From an uncultured Flavobacterium sp. (GTDB taxonomy: Bacteria; Bacteroidota; Bacteroidia; Flavobacteriales; Flavobacteriaceae), in the NCBI RefSeq assembly GCF_946481155.1, contig NZ_CAMLMK010000120.1, positions 1 through 7,850 of the forward strand: a stretch of DNA of 7,850 nucleotides, given 5' to 3'. Made by a program: the position numbers and the translations under genes. Of the stretch, positions 1-4,753 are shown in pieces. The notes beneath the pieces were generated by a model. The model was not told the DNA's origin, ran no database searches, and worked only from the letters and a program-made list of their open reading frames with translations. How positions within the stretch are numbered: the stretch's first letter is position 1; each line of letters starts with the position of its first letter.

Positions 1-12
1 CTTGTTCTTTGA

Positions 13-20
13 TACTTTTG
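13..20 (+). promoter_or_regulatory. Bacteroidota -7 promoter element for metE leader
   Basis: The octamer TACTTTTG is an exact match to the TAnnTTTG -7 element of Bacteroidota sigma-ABfr promoters. A start site about 7 nt further on would fall near 26-29, where the first stem of the cobalamin riboswitch begins, so the position makes sense. The matching -33 TTG would lie about 17-23 bp upstream, which is outside the window, so only half of the promoter can be checked. Confidence 0.6.
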
Positions 21-28
21 TTTCATCC

Positions 29-245
29 CAAACTTATTGGTTTATCCGGGAGGATAATTAAAAAGGAACCATGTGAAAATCATGGGCTGTCGCGCAACTG
101 TAAGGGGTTCCAAAGTTTTATTCAATATGTACCTAACATATCACAAACCACTGTTCGCTGTATCGAATGGGAAGGTTGAATAAAATGCCCCAAGCCAGGA
201 GACTTGCCGAGTTTGACAGATGTGAACGCTTTCGCGAAATAAAGC
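29..245 (+). promoter_or_regulatory. Cobalamin (B12) riboswitch with L5-L13 kissing hairpin
   Basis: This is an RNA aptamer in the metE leader that binds adenosyl- or another cobalamin. The conserved core is visible: the GTGAAAATC segment at 73-81, GGCTGTCGCGCAACTGTAA at 85-103, TGGGAAGG at 168-175, and the B12 box AAGCCAGGAGACTTGCC at 192-208. The closing stem P1 pairs CAAACT (29-34) with AGTTTG (210-215). P3 pairs GGAACC (65-70) with GGTTCC (106-111), next to a P4-like CCATG/CATGG pair (69-73/81-85) that competes for its two inner cytosines. A peripheral hairpin is ATATGT/ACATAT (125-130/136-141). Just downstream of P1, GCTTT/AAAGC (228-232/241-245) forms a hairpin whose loop CGCGA (233-237) is fully complementary to UCGCG (90-94) in loop L5. 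That matches the ligand-stabilised kissing loop known for this class. The context before metE, a B12-independent methionine synthase, agrees with repression by B12. Confidence 0.95.
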
Positions 246-319
246 TAAACTGAGGATACTATTTATGTGCAACAAATTCTTTGAATAAAGATTTGAATGC
301 AGAAAGTGTGTCCGATCCG

Positions 320-420
320 GTTTTGTAATACTAACGAAAGTTTTTATACAAAAGCTCATTGAACAATAAATAAAATTATTGTTTAATTAATTACAAAACA
401 GAATGAAAACAAATGTTTTG
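320..420 (+). promoter_or_regulatory. Candidate metE expression platform (alternative pairings around the start codon)
   Basis: No hairpin with a U-tract is seen between the aptamer and metE, so control of translation is the likelier output. GTTTTGTAAT (320-329) is perfectly complementary over 10 bases to ATTACAAAAC (390-399), which ends 3 nt before the ATG, so pairing would bury the ribosome-binding region. The same left arm (321-327) can instead pair with TACAAAA (347-353). Between them, 358-369 and 376-387 form a 12-bp AT-rich hairpin with one G-U pair. CAAAAC (394-399) can also pair with GTTTTG (415-420), leaving the start codon in the loop. The pairings are seen in the sequence; their use as a switch is inferred, and the AT-rich context raises the chance of coincidence. 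Confidence 0.4.
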
Positions 421-2733
421 GGCTATCCGCGAATTGGTAGCCAAAGAGAACTCAAAAAAGCCTGCGAGCAGTATTGGACAGGCAAATCATCACTTGATGA
501 ATTGATTCAAACGGGTAGAAAGATCCGGGAAGAGAACTGGATTTTGCAAAAAAAAGCCGGTATTGATTTAATTCCTTCCAACGACTTTTCGTTTTACGAC
601 CAGGTTTTGGATTTATCGCTAACGGTGGGTGCAGTACCACAACGTTACAACAAGGTAATTCTGGACAAAAACAACAGTGAGCTGGATCTTTACTTTGCGA
701 TGGCAAGAGGATATCAGAAAAACGGATTGGACATTACCGCTATGGAAATGACCAAATGGTTCGATACTAATTACCATTACATCGTTCCCGAATTTCATAA
801 AAACCAACAATTTTCACTTTTCTCCAATAAAATTATCGAAGAGTTTTTTGAAGCAAAATTAAAAGGCATACTTACCAAGCCGGTAATCATCGGACCGGTA
901 TCTTATCTGCTTTTAGGAAAAGAAAAAGAAGAGGGCTTCCACAGAATAGATTTGATTAAGAACCTTCTGCCGGTTTATATTGAGATCTTGAGCCACTTAA
1001 AAGATTATGGCGTGGAATGGGTGCAGTTTGATGAGCCTTATTTAGCATTAGACTTAAACCAAAAAGAACGGGATGCTTTTAAATATGTTTATGCCGAAAT
1101 AAAAAAACAGTTTCCGTATATAAAAATAATGCTTGCCAACTACTTCGATTGCTTTGGAGAGAATTTGGCGACGGCACTTTCCCTGCCGGTCGATGCATTG
1201 CATTTGGATTTGGTCAGATGTTCTTCTCAATTGGATGATATATTTGAAAGCAATAGTCTGCAACAAGATGTTCAATTGTCGTTAGGAGTTGTTGACGGCC
1301 GGAATATCTGGAAAAACGAATTCCAAAAATCATTGGCGTTGATTAATAAAGCGGTTGAGAATATTGGTTCAGAGAGGATCTTAATTGCTCCTTCCTGTTC
1401 GCTGCTTCATTCACCGTGTGATCTGGATTTTGAGACCAAAGAAGATACTGTGACAGCAGAAATAAAACAATGGCTGGCCTTTTCAAAGCAAAAACTGGAT
1501 GAAGTTGTAACCCTTAAGCAATTGGCTTCAAATGAAAATTCGGATGTCGTTTCAAAAAAACTAGAAGGGAATATTCTTGCTAACGAAAATAGGAAAACCT
1601 CGCAACTTATTCATAATGAAAAAGTAAAACAGAGAGTAAATGCCATTACGGAAAAGGAAACAAACAGGGAAAATGTATTTTCGATCCGGAGAAAGAAACA
1701 GCTTGAGAGTCTGAAATTGCCACTGTTTCCAACAACTACTATTGGTTCTTTTCCACAAACTAACGAAGTGAGAATCTGGAGAGCTAAATTCAAAAAAGGC
1801 GAATTGACTCAGGCACAGTACGACGAGTTACTTAAAAAAGAAACCGAAGAAACTATCCGGTTCCAGGAACAAATCGATATGGATGTTTTGGTTCATGGCG
1901 AATTTGAACGCAATGACATGGTGGAATATTTTGGCGAGCAGTTAGCAGGATTCGCTTTCACACAAAACGGATGGGTGCAAAGCTACGGAAGCCGCTGTGT
2001 CAAACCTCCGATCATACATGGAGATGTTTACCGACCTGCTCCGATGACGGTAAAATGGACTTCCTTCGCACAGTCGTTAACAAAAAAATGGGTAAAGGGA
2101 ATGCTAACCGGACCCGTTACAATTTTGCAATGGTCGTTTGTCAGAAATGATCAGCCACGTTCGCAGACCTGCACGCAAATTGCCCTCGCAATACGTGACG
2201 AGGTACTGGATTTAGAAAAAGCAGGAGTAAAAATCATTCAAATTGATGAGCCTGCCATTCGTGAGGGATTGCCTTTGCGAAAAAGCGAATGGGAAAACTA
2301 TTTGAATTGGGCAGTCCGTGCTTTTAGAATTTCAGCAAGCGGTGTTAAAGATGAAACACAAATTCACACGCATATGTGTTATTCGGAATTTAATGATATT
2401 ATTCAGAACATCGCCGAAATGGATGCCGATGTGATTACCATTGAATGCAGTCGCTCGCAAATGGAATTACTGGACGCTTTCTCTAATTTTAAATATCCGA
2501 ATGAAATAGGACCGGGAGTTTATGATATTCATTCCCCGCGGGTTCCTTCAAAAAGAGAAATGGTCCATCTTTTGGAAAAAGCAAAAGCGGTTATTCCGAT
2601 AAATCAATTGTGGGTAAATCCGGATTGCGGACTAAAAACCCGTCATTGGGACGAGACTAAACTTGCCTTGCAAGAGATGGTTGCAGCTGCAAAACAGATG
2701 AGAATTGCCGTAGAAGAAACAGTAACTTTATAA
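403..2733 (+). CDS. metE: Cobalamin-independent methionine synthase (5-methyltetrahydropteroyltriglutamate-homocysteine methyltransferase)
   Basis: This cytoplasmic enzyme makes methionine by moving the methyl group of 5-methyltetrahydrofolate-triglutamate directly to homocysteine, using zinc and no B12. The 776-aa length is close to E. coli MetE (753). The N-terminal barrel starts with LGYPRIGSQRELKKA (6-20) and the C-terminal catalytic barrel follows the TTTIGSFPQT signature. Zinc ligands are His657 and Cys659 in HTHMCY, Glu681 in TIECSRS and Cys742 in NPDCGLKTR, each 16 residues beyond E. coli His641, Cys643, Glu665 and Cys726. The proton-donor histidine is His710 in YDIHSP, and the IDEPAIREG motif is at 614-622. 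All key residues are present and no frameshift is seen. The ATG at 403 is chosen because the family N-terminus begins here; there is no clear Shine-Dalgarno sequence, as is usual in Bacteroidota. It is a single-gene unit behind the B12 riboswitch and ends 11 nt before a terminator. Confidence 0.98.
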   Translation: MKTNVLGYPRIGSQRELKKACEQYWTGKSSLDELIQTGRKIREENWILQKKAGIDLIPSNDFSFYDQVLDLSLTVGAVPQRYNKVILDKNNSELDLYFAMARGYQKNGLDITAMEMTKWFDTNYHYIVPEFHKNQQFSLFSNKIIEEFFEAKLKGILTKPVIIGPVSYLLLGKEKEEGFHRIDLIKNLLPVYIEILSHLKDYGVEWVQFDEPYLALDLNQKERDAFKYVYAEIKKQFPYIKIMLANYFDCFGENLATALSLPVDALHLDLVRCSSQLDDIFESNSLQQDVQLSLGVVDGRNIWKNEFQKSLALINKAVENIGSERILIAPSCSLLHSPCDLDFETKEDTVTAEIKQWLAFSKQKLDEVVTLKQLASNENSDVVSKKLEGNILANENRKTSQLIHNEKVKQRVNAITEKETNRENVFSIRRKKQLESLKLPLFPTTTIGSFPQTNEVRIWRAKFKKGELTQAQYDELLKKETEETIRFQEQIDMDVLVHGEFERNDMVEYFGEQLAGFAFTQNGWVQSYGSRCVKPPIIHGDVYRPAPMTVKWTSFAQSLTKKWVKGMLTGPVTILQWSFVRNDQPRSQTCTQIALAIRDEVLDLEKAGVKIIQIDEPAIREGLPLRKSEWENYLNWAVRAFRISASGVKDETQIHTHMCYSEFNDIIQNIAEMDADVITIECSRSQMELLDAFSNFKYPNEIGPGVYDIHSPRVPSKREMVHLLEKAKAVIPINQLWVNPDCGLKTRHWDETKLALQEMVAAAKQMRIAVEETVTL

Positions 2734-2744
2734 TCAGATAAAAT

Positions 2745-2778
2745 AAAAGAGGCTGCCCACACGGAACAGCCTCTTTTT
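2745..2778. terminator. Bidirectional rho-independent terminator between metE and yceI-like gene
   Basis: AAAAGAGGCTG (2745-2755) pairs perfectly with CAGCCTCTTTT (2767-2777), an 11-bp stem with an 11-nt loop. On the plus strand it runs into five T's (2774-2778). On the minus strand the stem is followed by TTTTATTTTAT, also U-rich. It lies between the convergent stop codons of metE (11 nt away) and the YceI-family gene (16 nt away), so it probably ends both transcripts. Confidence 0.9.
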
Positions 2779-2794
2779 AATTGTCTATCTGGAA

Positions 2795-3367
2795 TTAGAA
2801 TTTCAAAGTAACATTTAATTCGAAATCATCATAGATTGCTCTGTCTCCAATGCTTTCAAAGAAGCTTTTTGACGCATATTTGATATCGTATTTTGTTCTG
2901 TCAATTACTAATTTAGTAGTAGCTACGTTTTTATTAACAACAATATCAAAAGTGATAGGCTTAGTAATATCTTTGATTGTTAAATCAGCAGTAACAGTAT
3001 AAGTGTTTATTGATTTTGCAGTGATAGTTTTGAAAACTAATTTTGAAGTTGGGAATTTTTCTGATCCAAAGAAATCATCAGCTTTCAAGTGACCTTCCAA
3101 TTTTTCTTTGCCTTTTCCTGCTTCTAAATCAGTTACAGTGATTGATTTCATGTCTACTGTGAAAGTACCGCCTGTTAATTTTTTTCCGTTGAAAACAAGA
3201 GCGCCTTCTTTTAAATCGATAACTCCTGAATGCTCGCCGGTAACTTTTTTACCAACCCAGATAATTTTACTTTTTGCTGCGTCTACTTTCTTAGTTGTTT
3301 GCGCTGTAGTGGAAAATGATCCTAATGCTACTACTAATGCTAATGCAATTGATTTTAATTGTTTCAT
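2795..3367 (-). CDS. YceI-family secreted lipid/isoprenoid-binding protein
   Basis: The 190-aa protein matches the YceI family in length (E. coli YceI is 191 aa). The family forms a lipocalin-like beta-barrel that binds polyisoprenoids, quinone-like or other amphiphilic molecules. A signal peptide is clear: Lys-containing start, hydrophobic stretch at about 7-18, likely cleavage near residues 22-23 (TTAQ). Family landmarks follow: HSGVIDLKEG (46-55), GGTFTVDMKSITVTD (66-80), HLKADDFF (93-100), DRTKYDIKY (156-164) and a C-terminal IYDDFELNVTL. The protein is expected in the periplasm. It is the last gene of the minus-strand operon, 20 bp behind the nitroreductase gene, and stops at the shared terminator. 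Family assignment is firm; the ligand is unknown. The context suggests it carries or buffers a lipophilic redox compound, which is inference. Confidence 0.93.
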   Translation of the reverse strand: MKQLKSIALALVVALGSFSTTAQTTKKVDAAKSKIIWVGKKVTGEHSGVIDLKEGALVFNGKKLTGGTFTVDMKSITVTDLEAGKGKEKLEGHLKADDFFGSEKFPTSKLVFKTITAKSINTYTVTADLTIKDITKPITFDIVVNKNVATTKLVIDRTKYDIKYASKSFFESIGDRAIYDDFELNVTLKF

Positions 3368-3387
3368 GTGTAATTGAGTTTTAATGA

Positions 3388-4020
3388 TTATAAATTTATA
3401 AATAATTCTTGTTTGGATTTACGTACTTTAACATGATGCTGGGTATGGTCTTCCTCATGACGGTAACCCACAGTCGCAATTAAAGAGGCGTTTAAGCCCA
3501 TTTTTGTCAAGCCTAATATTTCGTTTATTTTCTCCGATTCGAAGCCTTCCATTGGAGTGGCATCTATCTGTAATTCCGCTGCGACGTTTAATAAATTTCC
3601 TAAGGCAAGATAAGTTTGTTTTGACGTCCAGTTATTCTTAGCCTCCTCAGGTAATGAAGTGATTTTCGATTTCATAAAATCACCGTAGCCGGAAATGTTT
3701 TCTGTTGGAATCCCTCTGGTTTCTGCTATATTCGCAATATAGGTGTCGATTTCTTTTTCGCCCAGATTTATAATATTGGCAAAAACAAATAGGTGGGAAG
3801 CATCTACAATTTGAGACTGGCCCCAAGCTGCAGGCTGAAGCTGCTTTCTCAATTCTTCATTTTCAACGATAATAACCTTATAAGGCTGAAGTCCGTAGGA
3901 AGAAGAACTCAAACGAATCGCTTCCTTTAGAATTTCTAAATCGTGATCGGATATTTTTTTTGTGGCGTCAAATTTTTTCGTTGCATAACGCCAGTTTTGG
4001 TGTTTTATGAAATTGCTCAT
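3388..4020 (-). CDS. NAD(P)H-dependent FMN oxidoreductase, nitroreductase family (NfsB-like)
   Basis: This cytoplasmic flavoenzyme of 210 aa has the usual size of the NfsB/nitroreductase family. Members work as FMN-containing homodimers that take hydride from NAD(P)H and reduce quinones, nitroaromatics or similar acceptors. FMN phosphate contacts are expected from RYATKKFD (11-18) and from the basic VRKSK tail segment (199-203). The SSSSYGLQPYKVIIV segment (38-52) is the typical flavin-site helix and strand, and PMEGFE (156-161) matches the family loop that contacts the flavin ring. No truncation is seen. The start ATG lies 4 bp after the marR stop codon, so translation is probably coupled. 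The natural substrate cannot be read from sequence. The pairing with a MarR regulator suggests a detoxifying quinone or azo/nitro reductase, which is inference. Confidence 0.93.
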   Translation of the reverse strand: MSNFIKHQNWRYATKKFDATKKISDHDLEILKEAIRLSSSSYGLQPYKVIIVENEELRKQLQPAAWGQSQIVDASHLFVFANIINLGEKEIDTYIANIAETRGIPTENISGYGDFMKSKITSLPEEAKNNWTSKQTYLALGNLLNVAAELQIDATPMEGFESEKINEILGLTKMGLNASLIATVGYRHEEDHTQHHVKVRKSKQELFINL

Positions 4021-4024
4021 GATT

Positions 4025-4477
4025 TTAACTTCTGTATTTTTCTAATAAATTGTTTAATTCTTCCAATTCGGACTCCGTTAGCTTTTTGGCAAAAGAATTT
4101 TCGTGCTCAATTACTTTCGAATCGAGCTCGGCTAAAACAGCTAACCCTTTTTGTGTAATCTGTACTTCCATTTTTCGCCTGTTTTCAGGACAAACTTCCC
4201 GGGTAACTAATTCTTTTAGCAATAACTTATCTACTAAACGTGTTGTATTGCTTGTTTTTGCAATCATCCGTTCCTGTATTAAGCACATATTAGCCGGCTT
4301 ACCCTTTTGACCTCTTAATATTCTTAATACATTATATTGTTCACTTGATAAGTCATAAGGTTTTAAAATTTCCATAAATTTATCACCCACAACATTTCTC
4401 GTAAACGAAAGATTCAGCAAAACTTTTTTTGCGAGGGATAATTCCACTGTACTTTTTATTTCTTCTTCGATTTTCAT
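4025..4477 (-). CDS. MarR-family winged-helix transcriptional regulator
   Basis: The 150-aa protein has the normal MarR length and layout: an N-terminal dimerisation helix, a helix-turn-helix from about 43 to 88 (YDLSSEQYNVLRILRG, then the recognition region KTSNTTRLVDKLLLKELV), a beta wing with PENRRKMEVQITQKG (98-111) in place of the common D-R-R wing, and C-terminal helices rich in Glu and Lys. It would bind a palindromic site as a dimer and usually represses its own operon until a small molecule or oxidation releases it. It is the first gene of the three-gene operon and has its own promoter with two dyads just upstream. Two cysteines are present, Cys65 before the recognition helix and Cys96 at the wing, so thiol sensing is possible but unproven. 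The inducer is unknown. Confidence 0.95.
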   Translation of the reverse strand: MKIEEEIKSTVELSLAKKVLLNLSFTRNVVGDKFMEILKPYDLSSEQYNVLRILRGQKGKPANMCLIQERMIAKTSNTTRLVDKLLLKELVTREVCPENRRKMEVQITQKGLAVLAELDSKVIEHENSFAKKLTESELEELNNLLEKYRS

Positions 4478-4495
4478 TTTCTTATCTCATTTAAC

Positions 4496-4509
4496 ACTAC
4501 AAATGTAGT
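4496..4509. promoter_or_regulatory. Inverted repeat ACTAC-N4-GTAGT, likely second operator at the -7 element
   Basis: ACTAC (4496-4500) and GTAGT (4505-4509) are inverted around AAAT and cover the -7 element. A wider symmetry also links the two sites: AACACT at 4493-4498 and its complement AGTGTT at 4532-4537. The site may be a second binding site for the MarR dimer. Confidence 0.4.
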
Positions 4510-4532
4510 AATGTTTTTAATTGTATATACAA
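4500..4532 (-). promoter_or_regulatory. Promoter of the marR-nitroreductase-yceI operon
   Basis: Read on the minus strand, a TTG (-33; plus-strand 4530-4532) is followed after 22 bp by TACATTTG (4500-4507), an exact TAnnTTTG -7 element. The spacing is inside the 17-23 bp range reported for Bacteroidota. A start site near 4493 would leave a leader of about 15 nt before the marR ATG at 4477. Confidence 0.7.
4521..4532. promoter_or_regulatory. Perfect 12-bp palindrome, likely MarR operator at the -33 element
   Basis: TTGTATATACAA reads the same on both strands and contains the -33 TTG. AT-rich palindromes of this kind are typical MarR-family operators. A dimer bound here would block RNA polymerase. 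Assignment to the adjacent MarR is inferred from position. Confidence 0.5.
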
Positions 4533-4592
4533 GTGTTGTATTAAAAATTTGTTAATTCTGTAAGACAAGGTAATTTTTATGCTTTAAGGAAA

Positions 4593-4630
4593 TCATAATT
4601 AACCATAACTTACCCATAACATATTATAAC
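4593..4630. repeat. Four helically phased YYATAAY repeats in the divergent intergenic region
   Basis: TCATAAT (4593), CCATAAC (4603), CCATAAC (4614) and TTATAAC (4624) start 10, 11 and 10 bp apart, so they sit on one face of the helix. They lie about 125-160 bp before the protease start codon. They could be a regulator array or a bent-DNA element. The low complexity of the region makes coincidence possible. Confidence 0.4.
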
Positions 4631-4703
4631 TAAATCACTGATTTTTAAATAAATTCATCAAAAAAAATAGCATAAAAAAGTTTATTTCATATTAAATTTT
4701 TAT

Positions 4704-4711
4704 TAATATTG
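4704..4711 (+). promoter_or_regulatory. Possible -7 element for the metalloprotease gene
   Basis: TAATATTG differs from TAnnTTTG by one base and would give a start site about 36 nt before the ATG at 4754. No convincing TTG is found 17-23 bp upstream, where the sequence is only A and T rich. The gene may need an activator or use another promoter. This is a weak call. Confidence 0.25.
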
Positions 4712-4753
4712 CGTACCATTATAATTTTAACTTAACTAAAACTTAACCAAACG

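Noticed and set aside
228..245. Hairpin after the B12 box considered as an intrinsic terminator
   Set aside because: The stem is only 5 bp and no T-run follows. Its loop complements L5 of the aptamer, so it is better explained as the kissing hairpin.
141..359. 72-codon minus-strand open frame across the riboswitch and leader
   Set aside because: It overlaps the conserved B12 aptamer in antisense, has no recognisable domain or promoter, and its composition reflects the RNA structure on the other strand.
358..387. 12-bp AT-rich hairpin before metE considered as a terminator
   Set aside because: The stem has almost no G-C pairs and the following sequence is TAATTA rather than a T-run.
1570..1730. 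Low-similarity linker in the middle of MetE considered as an insertion or fusion point
   Set aside because: E. coli MetE has a comparable variable linker between its two barrels. The frame continues without break and motifs on both sides are in place.
3108..3377. 89-codon plus-strand open frame opposite the YceI gene
   Set aside because: It is antisense to a confidently assigned YceI-family gene with signal peptide and has no domain of its own.
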